Of a stretch of DNA of 35,696 bases, positions 1 through 7,898 are shown one piece after another. How positions within the stretch are numbered: position 1 is the first letter of the stretch; the number at the start of each line of letters is the position of its first letter. Source of the stretch: Fusobacteriota bacterium (lineage in GTDB: Bacteria; Fusobacteriota; Fusobacteriia; JAPLKR01); NCBI GenBank assembly GCA_026387965.1, contig JAPLKR010000058.1, positions 1 to 35,696 on the forward strand. The letters run 5' to 3'. The position numbers and the translations under genes were made by a program. The notes under the pieces are model-generated. The model saw only the letters and a program-made list of their open reading frames with translations. It had not been told where the DNA came from and made no database searches.

Positions 1-300
1 AAATCCGCACCCTTTCATCCTTATTTTCCTAGTGGGATTGGCGATATTTTTGTATTCAATCAAACCTATGATGAAAATCCAGAAGCTATTCTAGATATTA
101 TTAAAGGAGGATTTTCAACTGGCCTAAGGTATTTTTCACTCTATTCTGAATCTAGTGATGTTGTGCGAATTAGTGGTTATTTAGTAAAAAAAAGCGAACT
201 CTTAAAGCTTGACTTAAAAGAAGCTGTTCTTAACGATGCTACCGTTCTTGGCCAAGGCGGTCGTGACAATCTTGATTCTCTTTCTCGTAGAATAAGGTAA
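1..300 (+). CDS. yjjI: YjjI-family glycine radical enzyme, C-terminal part (partial)
   Basis: An open frame runs from base 1 to a TAA at 298-300 and encodes the last 99 residues of a protein that begins outside the window. It ends with a glycyl-radical signature, RISGY, whose glycine codon is at 175-177; the family form is RVxGY. The 3' end overlaps the next start codon (TAATG), so it is translationally coupled to a YjjW-type activase. That partner identifies the protein as YjjI rather than pyruvate formate-lyase or the ribonucleotide reductase NrdD. YjjI proteins are oxygen-sensitive radical enzymes whose substrate, as far as I know, is not settled. Their presence suggests anaerobic growth. 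The catalytic cysteine region is not in the window. Confidence 0.85.
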   Translation, partial: KSAPFHPYFPSGIGDIFVFNQTYDENPEAILDIIKGGFSTGLRYFSLYSESSDVVRISGYLVKKSELLKLDLKEAVLNDATVLGQGGRDNLDSLSRRIR

Positions 301-1124
301 TGTATATTAACTCCATTGTGACGGCTTCTAATGTAGATGGTCCAGGAAACCGAATCGCAATTTTTCTTCAAGGGTGTAATTTCATCTGTAAATACTGTCA
401 CAATCCTGAAACGATTCAGCACTGCAACCACTGTGCCCAATGTGTTAAGGTGTGCCATTCTAACGCATTGGAAATAAACAATTCTAAAGTTGTTTACAAC
501 TCCGCCAAATGTACTTCTTGTGGACAATGTGAGATTTATTGCCCAAATTTTTCATCCCCGAAAGTGCAAATTCTCACACCCATTGAGCTCTATGAAAAAA
601 TTAAGCGTTATCTCCACTTTGCAGAGGGCATTACTATTAGCGGTGGCGAAGCGACCTTACAATCATCTGATATTGAGATATTTTTTGATATTATAAAGGG
701 ATCACACCCTAACAAATCTTGCTTTATTGATACAAATGGGTCAATTTTACTTAGTGATCATCCTGAACTTTTTAAGCTTACGGATAAATTTATTTTTGAT
801 GTTAAGGCAGAAAATGAACTAGAACATATTGCCCTTACTGGAAAACCTAAAAGTAATATCCTAGAAAATATCCACTTTGCATTAAATCAACAAAAAATTT
901 ATGAAATCAGAACAGTACTTACACCACTCATAAACTGTGAAACTACCGTCTTATTTGTATGCAACCTACTTCAAAAAACGAATATACCCTATCAATTGAT
1001 TCCAGTTCAAAAACATGGGTATTTTGCTGCTCAAATTACCCAAGTCGAGCGAAGCGACGTTGATACACTTCTTGAAAAAGCCAAAGCAGTACATTATTTA
1101 TGTTATAAACGCTCCTTATTATAA
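300..1124 (+). CDS. yjjW: YjjW-family glycine radical enzyme activase (radical SAM)
   Basis: This 274-residue radical SAM protein should install the glycyl radical on YjjI using S-adenosylmethionine and a 4Fe-4S cluster. The radical SAM cysteines are C26, C30 and C33 (CxxxCxxC). An inserted ferredoxin-like segment carries two more CxxCxxCxxxC motifs, at C42/C45/C48/C52 and C71/C74/C77/C81, as in glycyl-radical activases with auxiliary clusters. A GGE motif (SAM binding) follows in the sequence ITISGGEAT. The ATG overlaps the yjjI stop by one base, so the two form an operon. A bidirectional terminator follows directly. The length is normal for YjjW, and no lesion is visible. Confidence 0.9.
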   Translation: MYINSIVTASNVDGPGNRIAIFLQGCNFICKYCHNPETIQHCNHCAQCVKVCHSNALEINNSKVVYNSAKCTSCGQCEIYCPNFSSPKVQILTPIELYEKIKRYLHFAEGITISGGEATLQSSDIEIFFDIIKGSHPNKSCFIDTNGSILLSDHPELFKLTDKFIFDVKAENELEHIALTGKPKSNILENIHFALNQQKIYEIRTVLTPLINCETTVLFVCNLLQKTNIPYQLIPVQKHGYFAAQITQVERSDVDTLLEKAKAVHYLCYKRSLL

Positions 1125-1126
1125 TT

Positions 1127-1163
1127 AAAAAACCCATTGGGATTGTATCCCAATGGGTTTTTT
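1127..1163. terminator. Bidirectional intrinsic terminator between yjjW and the adaptor gene
   Basis: A perfect 16-base inverted repeat (arms 1127-1142 and 1148-1163, five-base loop) has an A-rich left arm and a T-rich right arm, so it can stop transcription from both convergent genes. It overlaps the last codon of the minus-strand gene, whose stop is at 1162-1164. Confidence 0.9.
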
Positions 1164-2598
1164 AATTTTCAATGATTTGTTCGCCTTTTAATTTTGCTCC
1201 AGGCTTTATTAAAGATTTCAAACTCGCAATAACACGTGAGTCTGGCGCTAACCCAGAGGTTATTTCTGTCTCAGTGTCATTACTCACTCCTACTGTAACT
1301 GGGGTCTTCTCTACTGTATTATCACTTGTCAGCGTATAAACAAATTTTTCACTACCACTTGTCACTATGGTACTTTTTGGAACAACAAAAGCATTATCTT
1401 TGCTATCTAAATCAATAGTTACTTTAACTTTATAATTTGGTTTTAATAAATTTTCTTGATTCTCGACCGTTAATATCACATTAATAAAATTTCCGCTTAA
1501 ATTCTTACCATCTACTCTTGATACCACCCCACCTATTTTGCTTACTTTTGCATTAAATACGCAACTCAAATCAGATGCTTCAACTTGCGCTAAATCTCCA
1601 ATATTGACATTTCGAATATATTTTGATGGCACTAGAACTTCCAGTTCCATTTTTCCTGTATCCACTATTTCAAATATTTTACTATCTCGCGAAGTGTCAA
1701 GTACTGTTCCAGATGCCGCCGCATTTTCTATAATACCATCAACAGGAGATATGATTCCATTTAACACTTGTGAATAAGTCGTTTGCATATTAGTTAAGTT
1801 CATTTGCTGCTTTTTCAAATCATATCCTAGTTGTAGCTTTTCATAGTTATTATCTTCAACCTCTTTATCATACTCTTTTTGAGCATTCAACACGATATTA
1901 TTTTGTTGATTAATACTATGAATCGCCACAGCTATTTTAATTTGCTCCGAACTATATTTTTGATGACTCGAGTTCGCTGCCATTTCGGCAGAGTTAAGTT
2001 CTACTTGAGCACGATTAAAATCAAATTTTGTAATTAATGCCTTATCGTAAAGATTTTTTGTTGAAGCAAAGGTTTGCTCAGAAACTTGTAATTGAGATTG
2101 CTGAATTTCATTATCACGCTTAAGCAAAGGTAGACCTTGCTTCATAATTTCAAGATCGTTTTGCACTTGTACTAACTTCAGTTTCTCGTTATCTACATTC
2201 GTCGTAGGCAGTATTTTCCCAAGTTGATCAATTTGAGCCTCTATCTTTTGTAGATCTACCTGACCCGCTAAAATTTGAGTTTGAAGTGTACGTATATTTT
2301 CTGGCGTATATTCTCCAAGAACTTCACCTTGTTTAACTATATCCCCTTTGGTTACGTTAACCCTCTGAAGTGTAAACCCTGAAGTCCCATAGATTGTAAT
2401 AATGGACTTTGAAACAGTTTCACCTTGAAGAGAAATACTGTTTCCTATATTTTTGATCATAGGGGTAACCACTCTAATTTTATACTCTTGTAGTCCTTTA
2501 TTATTTTTTACAATAATCATTGACATAACGGCAATAACTACAATAATTATTACAATTAATGTAGCAGTTATACCCTTATTTTTCAGTATTTTTTTCAT
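1162..2598 (-). CDS. HlyD/MFP-family efflux periplasmic adaptor subunit
   Basis: This 478-residue protein has one N-terminal membrane anchor (about residues 10-31). Next comes the first half of a lipoyl/barrel-sandwich domain (about 70-100, including VTKGDIVKQGEVLGEY), then a long glutamine-rich alpha-helical hairpin (about 105-265). The second lipoyl half (SPVDGIIEN) and beta-barrel and membrane-proximal domains reach the C-terminus. Such adaptors link an inner-membrane RND or MacB-type ABC pump to an outer-membrane channel, although related adaptors exist in single-membrane bacteria. The RBS (GGGGGAG) lies just upstream of the ATG and the upstream gene ends 11 bases away, so it is probably cotranscribed. 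No permease or outer-membrane partner is in the window, and a terminator follows. The substrate cannot be inferred. Confidence 0.88.
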   Translation of the reverse strand: MKKILKNKGITATLIVIIIVVIAVMSMIIVKNNKGLQEYKIRVVTPMIKNIGNSISLQGETVSKSIITIYGTSGFTLQRVNVTKGDIVKQGEVLGEYTPENIRTLQTQILAGQVDLQKIEAQIDQLGKILPTTNVDNEKLKLVQVQNDLEIMKQGLPLLKRDNEIQQSQLQVSEQTFASTKNLYDKALITKFDFNRAQVELNSAEMAANSSHQKYSSEQIKIAVAIHSINQQNNIVLNAQKEYDKEVEDNNYEKLQLGYDLKKQQMNLTNMQTTYSQVLNGIISPVDGIIENAAASGTVLDTSRDSKIFEIVDTGKMELEVLVPSKYIRNVNIGDLAQVEASDLSCVFNAKVSKIGGVVSRVDGKNLSGNFINVILTVENQENLLKPNYKVKVTIDLDSKDNAFVVPKSTIVTSGSEKFVYTLTSDNTVEKTPVTVGVSNDTETEITSGLAPDSRVIASLKSLIKPGAKLKGEQIIEN

Positions 2599-2609
2599 AT
2601 TTTCTCCCC

Positions 2610-3233
2610 CTAAAACAGTTGACTTTTATCCCAATCTTTTAATCTAAATGATGCGCCATGTCCACTAAATATCATGGTCTCTTCAGGTAAAAGATCAAAA
2701 AGCCTCAAAATAGACTTTTTTAACTGTGAATGATTCGAGGTTGGCAAATCTGTTCTACCATGACCGTGTTCAAAAATTAAATCACCCACAACACACGATT
2801 TTAACTCTGGAATATAAAATACCATTTCACCTTTTGTATGACCAGGCATCTCATAGGCTATAATGCCATAATTATCTATTATGTCTTTATCTGATATTTT
2901 TTTTATATTTAATTCTTCTGTTTTTTTTGAAATAATCATTTGAAACATACCACCTAAGTTATATTCAGGCTTTTCTAGAAAATCAATCTCATTCTCACCC
3001 ATATATATAGGCATATTCTTATCTAATTTCAAAATAGCATCTATTCCCGTAATATGATCAAAATGCCCATGCGTAAAAAATACCGCTTCAAGTTTAGCTT
3101 CTTTCTTCAAAATAAAATTTAGCTGTTCTTCAATAGAAAAATCGCCCGTATCTATAAGTATCGCTTTTTCATCTATTAAAAGTACATACGAATTTGTTTG
3201 TATCACGCCTAGCTCAAAACACTGCAGTTTCAC
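2610..3233 (-). CDS. MBL-fold metallo-hydrolase (glyoxalase II-like)
   Basis: A 207-residue metallo-beta-lactamase-fold hydrolase. The metal motif THGHFDH supplies H55, H57, D59 and H60. Further ligands lie in GHTKGEM, VVGDLIF and SGHG, so the dinuclear zinc site is complete. Its small size and the start KLQCFELGVIQTNSY match the GloB-like/YcbL group rather than full-length glyoxalase II, which has an extra C-terminal domain. I chose the GTG at 3231-3233 because a GGGAGG RBS lies just upstream at 3238-3243. An in-frame TTG at 3243-3245 would bury that RBS in the coding sequence. The gene sits directly after ychF and before the adaptor gene, in an apparent operon. The substrate is unknown; a thioester is a family-based guess. 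Confidence 0.85.
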   Translation of the reverse strand: MKLQCFELGVIQTNSYVLLIDEKAILIDTGDFSIEEQLNFILKKEAKLEAVFFTHGHFDHITGIDAILKLDKNMPIYMGENEIDFLEKPEYNLGGMFQMIISKKTEELNIKKISDKDIIDNYGIIAYEMPGHTKGEMVFYIPELKSCVVGDLIFEHGHGRTDLPTSNHSQLKKSILRLFDLLPEETMIFSGHGASFRLKDWDKSQLF

Positions 3234-3245
3234 TTTTCCTCCCAA

Positions 3246-4340
3246 TTATACATTAAATCTAAAATATATGACATCGCCATCTTCAACAATATACTCTTTA
3301 CCTTCAAGTTTCATAGCACCTTTTTCTTTAACACCCGTCCAGCCGTTATATTTATCAAAATCAGCCAGTTTAGCCACTTCTGCTCTAATAAACCCGCGTT
3401 CAATATCACTATGAATTTCTGATGCTGCGGCTGGGGCTTTGGTATTTTTTTTAATCGTCCAAGCTCTAACTTCTTGCACGCCCGCTGTAAAATACGTAAT
3501 TAAATCAAGTAATTTGTACCCTGCTCTGATAAGTTTATCTAGTCCTGGCTCTTCTACACCTAAGTCAGCAAGAAACTCTATTTGCTCACTTGGAGTGAGG
3601 TCGATTAATTCTGATTCAACTTGTGCAGAAATTGTAATTACTTCCGAACTAATTGTCATTGCATATTCTTTTACTATTTTAACAAATTCATTTTCAGTTG
3701 AAAGTTCCGTTTCAGCTACATTGGCTGCAAATATCATAGGCTTTAATGTTAAAAATTGGTATGGCTTAATCAAGTCTTGCTCATCTTGAGAGAGTTTTAA
3801 TTGTTTGATAAGTTTTGAATCTTCCAGATGCTTCTGTAATTTTTCAAAAAGTTCCACTAAAGCTTTGGCCTCTTTATTTCCAGTTCTTCCAAGTTTTTGA
3901 TTTTTTAGTAGATTTCTTTCCACTGTATCTAGGTCTGCAAGAATCAGTTCTGTATTGATAATTTCGATATCTCTAATAGGATTTACATTTCCTTCAACAT
4001 GTATAATATTCTCATCTTCAAAACATCTTACAACTTGGCATAGTGCTGCTGTTTGTCTGATATTTGAAAGAAATTGATTCCCCAGTCCTTCTCCTTTTGA
4101 AGCCCCTTTTACAAGCCCTGCTATGTCGATAAATTCTACCGTTGCAGGAGAAATTTTCTTAGGCAACACTACTTTAGCCAACACTTCTAGTCTTTTATCT
4201 GGTACTGTTACAATCCCCACATTCGGTTCAATTGTACAAAATGGATAATTTTGTGATTCTGCATTCATCGCCTTGGTTATTGCATTAAAAAGTGTAGACT
4301 TGCCCACATTTGGAAGTCCAACAATCCCTATTCCTAACAT
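3246..4340 (-). CDS. ychF: Redox-regulated ribosome-associated ATPase/GTPase YchF
   Basis: A full-length 364-residue Obg-family P-loop protein. The G1 motif is GLPNVGKST near the N-terminus, the G3 region is DIAGLVKGASKGEGLGNQFL, and the usual NKxD is replaced by NVAE, the family trait linked to ATP preference. A coiled-coil insert and a C-terminal TGS domain (including IVEDGDVIYFRFNV) complete the protein. YchF binds ribosomes and is implicated in stress and redox responses. An extended -10 promoter (TGGTATAAT) lies about 30 bases upstream and a GAGGT RBS precedes the ATG. It is probably the first gene of an operon with the MBL hydrolase and adaptor. Confidence 0.97.
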   Translation of the reverse strand: MLGIGIVGLPNVGKSTLFNAITKAMNAESQNYPFCTIEPNVGIVTVPDKRLEVLAKVVLPKKISPATVEFIDIAGLVKGASKGEGLGNQFLSNIRQTAALCQVVRCFEDENIIHVEGNVNPIRDIEIINTELILADLDTVERNLLKNQKLGRTGNKEAKALVELFEKLQKHLEDSKLIKQLKLSQDEQDLIKPYQFLTLKPMIFAANVAETELSTENEFVKIVKEYAMTISSEVITISAQVESELIDLTPSEQIEFLADLGVEEPGLDKLIRAGYKLLDLITYFTAGVQEVRAWTIKKNTKAPAAASEIHSDIERGFIRAEVAKLADFDKYNGWTGVKEKGAMKLEGKEYIVEDGDVIYFRFNV

Positions 4341-4372
4341 TTTTACCTCGCTATTCTTTTCTTTTATCCCCT

Positions 4373-4381
4373 ATTATACCA
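4373..4381 (-). promoter_or_regulatory. Extended -10 promoter of ychF
   Basis: On the minus strand this reads TGGTATAAT, an exact TGn-TATAAT extended -10 box, about 32 bases before the ychF ATG. No good -35 hexamer is seen at 17 bases, as is common for extended -10 promoters. Confidence 0.6.
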
Positions 4382-4464
4382 AGTTTTCAATTATTTTGAT
4401 ATATATAGTTAAAATTTTGAGTTTAATATTTATTGCTTTTCTTACTTTATTCTCTATTTTTTAA

Positions 4465-5157
4465 TTATTGTTGCACACACAGCAATATGAACTGCAAAGG
4501 CGCCTCGGCAAGCACTTCTTTACTGTTTTTATATGCCTGATTTATACTCTGTAAAATTTTCTGGAACGGGGGGGCAATCTTACTTTCACTAAGACTCTTT
4601 AAAAGCCAAGCCATATTTTTGCCAAGATTTGTCATGGTTACCATTCCCTCTTTATCTTGCTCTACCTCTCCTGCTGCTAAACCAAATCCCATATTCCAAT
4701 AATTTGATCCCACTACGAGCATTTGGTTGATCGTAAAAAAACTATTTAGTGAGTTAAATGTGTGCATAGCACCATTTCTTCTTACTGCGACAATAGATGC
4801 TCCAATTTTTCTAGCTAATATATCAGCGTTTGCTTTTGCCATCAAACTCGTTCTATCAATAAAGCACTTCATCTGCCCTGTCATATCGGCGCAATATACT
4901 GGAGATCCGAGTATTATGGCATCCGCTTCTATCATTTTTTGAAAATATATATTCACATTATCATTTGCAATAATGCATTTTTGATTTTGATTCTCCATAC
5001 ATTTAAAACAAGCAATACACCCACGAATATTTTCTGCACCCACTTGAATGAGCTCAGTCTCAATACCCTCTTTTTCAAGTTCTTTAAATACCTTTTTTAT
5101 CATGAATTCAGTATTGCCACCCTTTCTTGGGCTTCCATTAAATGCTACTACCTTCAT
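4465..5157 (-). CDS. Flavodoxin-family NAD(P)H-dependent FMN reductase / iron-sulfur flavoprotein-like
   Basis: A 230-residue flavodoxin-fold protein. It opens with the FMN phosphate loop FNGSPRKGGNT, and the second flavin-binding stretch is GSPVYCADMTGQMKCFIDR. Between them is a compact cysteine cluster, C47, C50, C53 and C61 (CX2CX2CX7C). This matches the CX2CX2CX4-7C motif that binds a 4Fe-4S cluster in iron-sulfur flavoproteins (Isf). It probably transfers electrons between ferredoxin or NAD(P)H and an unknown acceptor, which fits an anaerobe. An AGGAGG RBS precedes the ATG. A promoter is proposed at 5234-5262, and the gene appears monocistronic. Confidence 0.85.
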   Translation of the reverse strand: MKVVAFNGSPRKGGNTEFMIKKVFKELEKEGIETELIQVGAENIRGCIACFKCMENQNQKCIIANDNVNIYFQKMIEADAIILGSPVYCADMTGQMKCFIDRTSLMAKANADILARKIGASIVAVRRNGAMHTFNSLNSFFTINQMLVVGSNYWNMGFGLAAGEVEQDKEGMVTMTNLGKNMAWLLKSLSESKIAPPFQKILQSINQAYKNSKEVLAEAPLQFILLCVQQ

Positions 5158-5233
5158 CGCTTTCCTCCTAAATAAATTACTTTCTTAATTGTGCACTCAT
5201 ATATTCATCATCAAATTTGTCCGATATCTATTT

Positions 5234-5262
5234 GGTATAAAATTAATACACATATCACTCAA
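5234..5262 (-). promoter_or_regulatory. Putative sigma70-type promoter of the flavoprotein gene
   Basis: On the minus strand TTGAGT (-35, 5257-5262) is followed after 17 bases by TATACC (-10, 5234-5239). Each box matches the consensus at about four of six positions and the spacing is ideal. It lies after the malQ terminator and before the RBS. Confidence 0.45.
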
Positions 5263-5297
5263 GTTACTTTATGACTCTTTAATGTTTTGCAAAACTT

Positions 5298-5320
5298 AAG
5301 GAGTGCTTAAAGCACTCCTT
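5298..5320 (-). terminator. Intrinsic terminator downstream of malQ
   Basis: An 11-bp inverted repeat, AAGGAGTGCTT/AAGCACTCCTT (the innermost pairs probably open to a five-base loop), starts six bases after the malQ stop. A T-rich stretch (TTAAGTTTT) follows on the minus strand. Confidence 0.7.
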
Positions 5321-5325
5321 GATAA

Positions 5326-6819
5326 CTACACTCTCGAATAAAGTTCTGTGATGTGTTTGAAAAAATCAAACATCTCTTCTGAAAGATTATCAAAATCAAA
5401 ACGCCATTGCCAGTTCCCGGATGCCACCGAAGGCACGTTCATACGTGCTTCATCACCACACCCAAGCAGATCCTGCATTGGAATAATAGAAAAAACTGCT
5501 GTTGAAGCTGTTGCTGCACGGATAAAATCCTTCAATATTGTCTCTTCTTTCGCATTCAAATAATCTCTTGCAAAAGCTTGATCTGTTTCTTTTGCTCCTC
5601 TATACCATCCTAGAAGTGTTTGATTATCGTGAGTTCCTGTATAAACAATACTGTTAAATGAATAGCTATGCGGAAGAAAATTCAGTGCAGGTTCTGCACT
5701 GTCAAATGCAAATTGTAATATTCTCATACCTGGAAAATTAAAATCATCTCTGAGTTTCTCTACATCCGATGTAATAACTCCAAGGTCTTCTGCAAGAATT
5801 GGAAGTACACCTAATTGATTTTTAATCTCAGTAAAGAGTTCATAACCGCACGCTGGTAACCACTCCCCTTTGATCGCCGTTTTCTCTTCAAAAGGGACTG
5901 CCCAGAACCCTGTAAAGCCTCTAAAATGATCAACACGAAGAAAATCAAATAGTTTAAGACCTGCCTTACAACGGTCAATCCACCATTTGAAATTTGTCTC
6001 TTTCAGTTTATCCCAATTGTATAAAGGATTTCCCCAAAGTTGCCCTGTTACAGAGAAGTAATCTGGGGGAACTCCTGCTACTTTTACTGGTTTTCTATCT
6101 TCATCAAACATAAACATCTCGGTATTGGCCCACGCATCCGAACTATCCGAAGCAACATATATTGGCATATCACCAACAATCTTTACCCCTTTGCTGTTAG
6201 CATAGTTCTTTACTTTTTCCCATTGTTCAAAAAAAAGAAATTGAATAAATCCATGAAAATCAATCTCATATGCAAGTTTATCTCTGAAAAAATCAAGTGT
6301 TTGAGACTTTCTCATTCTTAAATCTTTTTCCCACTCATGCCAAGATTTTCCACCGTGTTCTTTTTTAAGCGCCATAAAGAGCGCATAATCATCAAGCCAC
6401 TCTCTATTTTGAAGTTGGAAAAATTCCACTTTGTTTGCATTCAAATTTGATGTTCCAGCTCTAAAGTTTTCGTATGCTTTATAAAGAAGTGGAAATCTCT
6501 CATTATAAAGACGACCAAAATCTATAAAACACGCACTTGGTTGTTTTTCTGGCAAATCACCTTCAGAAAGCAAATTATACTCTACTAATTTTTCTAAACT
6601 CACAAAGTATGGATTTCCAGCAAAGGCAGAGAAACATTGATATGGTGAATCTCCATACCCTGTTGGTCCCACAGGACAAAGTTGCCAAATTTTTTGATTC
6701 ATACTCGCTAACAAATCAACAAATTCGTAAGACTCTTTTCCTAATGTTCCGATACCATACTCGTTTGGTAAGCTTGATAAATGTAATAAAACTCCACTAC
6801 TTCTTTCAAATTGAGACAT
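5326..6819 (-). CDS. malQ: 4-alpha-glucanotransferase (amylomaltase)
   Basis: A 497-residue GH77 enzyme that transfers alpha-1,4-glucan segments between maltooligosaccharides and releases glucose. The nucleophile region LRVDHFRGF, the acid/base region ILAEDLGVIT and the transition-state region TGTHDNQT are all intact, as is the N-terminal signature SSGVLLHLSSLPNEYGIGTLG. I chose the ATG at 6817-6819 because GGAGG at 6825-6829 is ideally spaced from it; starts further upstream would include the RBS in the coding sequence. It follows the ROK kinase and glgC on the same strand, so it likely processes glucans from glycogen or imported maltodextrins. A hairpin terminator separates it from the kinase gene. 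Confidence 0.97.
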   Translation of the reverse strand: MSQFERSSGVLLHLSSLPNEYGIGTLGKESYEFVDLLASMNQKIWQLCPVGPTGYGDSPYQCFSAFAGNPYFVSLEKLVEYNLLSEGDLPEKQPSACFIDFGRLYNERFPLLYKAYENFRAGTSNLNANKVEFFQLQNREWLDDYALFMALKKEHGGKSWHEWEKDLRMRKSQTLDFFRDKLAYEIDFHGFIQFLFFEQWEKVKNYANSKGVKIVGDMPIYVASDSSDAWANTEMFMFDEDRKPVKVAGVPPDYFSVTGQLWGNPLYNWDKLKETNFKWWIDRCKAGLKLFDFLRVDHFRGFTGFWAVPFEEKTAIKGEWLPACGYELFTEIKNQLGVLPILAEDLGVITSDVEKLRDDFNFPGMRILQFAFDSAEPALNFLPHSYSFNSIVYTGTHDNQTLLGWYRGAKETDQAFARDYLNAKEETILKDFIRAATASTAVFSIIPMQDLLGCGDEARMNVPSVASGNWQWRFDFDNLSEEMFDFFKHITELYSRV

Positions 6820-6846
6820 ATTATCCTCCATATTCAATGTTTTTAT

Positions 6847-6880
6847 AAAAAATGTACACGAAATACGTGTACATTTTTTT
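6847..6880. terminator. Hairpin terminator between the ROK kinase gene and malQ
   Basis: The perfect 10-bp stem AATGTACACG/CGTGTACATT (6851-6860 and 6866-6875) has a five-base loop and is flanked by A and T runs. On the minus strand it follows the kinase stop codon at once and has a six-T tail. It lies inside the 60-base gap before malQ, where I see no promoter. Confidence 0.8.
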
Positions 6881-7860
6881 TAAGCATTATGTAATTTCAA
6901 TAAAGCGCACGCCCCTACAATTCCTGACTCATTACCTAATTTTGAAGGAATAATTTTTAAGTTTTCATAAATAGCTGCCATTGTGTATTTATACATTCTA
7001 TCACGCAGACCATCAAATAGGATATCTCCCGCAAGACTTAATCCACCACCAATTATAATAATTTCTGGATTTAAAATATTGGCAATATTTGCAATTCCTT
7101 TAGCGAGATAATTTAACTCATAATCTACTAAAAGCAAACAAAACTTATCACCTTGTTTAGCACATTCAAACACAGCTTTTGCCGTTACCTGTGTTGCGTC
7201 TCCACCACAAACTTCCCAAAGCATAGTATTGTTATTTACTTCCATTCTCATACGCGCTTCTCTTTCAAGAGCTAGAGAAGAGCAATATGCTTCCCAACAT
7301 CCGTATTGCCCACATCCACATAGTTTTCCATAAAGCTCTCCCGAACTTTTTATTTTCATATGTCCAACTTCGGCGGCGGCACCATTTGCTCCAGAAACTA
7401 GCTTGCCATCAATAATAATGCCACCACCAATTCCTGTTCCAAGCATAATGCCCAAAATGTTTTTATACCCAATTCCCGCACCTAACCATGCCTCTCCCAT
7501 TGTCCCACAGTTAACATCATTTCCAACTCTAACAATCATCTTCGTCTCTTCTTCAAGGCGTTTTTGAAGCGGAAATTGTTCAAATCCCGGAATATTCGCA
7601 CAGCTAAACACAATCCCGGTATCCGTATTAGTAGGTCCAGGTACTCCCACACCAATTCCCATTACAGTATCTCTACTAGCGTCAACATCAAACATCAACT
7701 CGCTGATAACAGTTTTAATACTTTCAACAACATGATCAGCACCTGCTTTACTTGTTTTTACTTTTTTTTCACTTAAGATTTTGCCTTCTAAATCGGTAAT
7801 TCCAGCCTTTATCGTCGTTCCACCGATATCGATTCCAATTATATATTTTGCTTAATTCAT
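6880..7860 (-). CDS. ROK-family glucokinase-like sugar kinase with an in-frame TAA at codon 3
   Basis: A ROK-family kinase likely phosphorylates glucose at C6. The N-terminal ATP-binding motif GIDIGGTTIKAG lies just after the proposed start. VGNDVNCGTMGEAWLGAG carries the catalytic Asp, AAEVGHM is the ROK EVGH motif, and the zinc motif CGCGQYGCWE is complete. A strong GGAGG RBS (7866-7870) sits five bases before ATG at 7858-7860, but the reading frame is ATG AAT TAA (stop at 7852-7854) and then 323 intact codons. No ATG, GTG or TTG lies between this stop and the ATP motif. The next usable start, about 160 bases in, would remove the motif. It may be a recent nonsense mutation, a sequencing error, or unusual initiation or readthrough. 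The neighbours glgC and malQ favour glucokinase. Confidence 0.85.
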
Positions 7861-7898
7861 GTAAACCTCCTAAAGTATAATTATAATTTATTTAAAAA

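Noticed and set aside
7852-7854. Recoding or an altered genetic code in which TAA is sense
   Set aside because: TAA ends many intact genes here, for example yjjW, trpS, glgC and tatD, and prfB carries a normal RF2 frameshift, so TAA is a normal stop.
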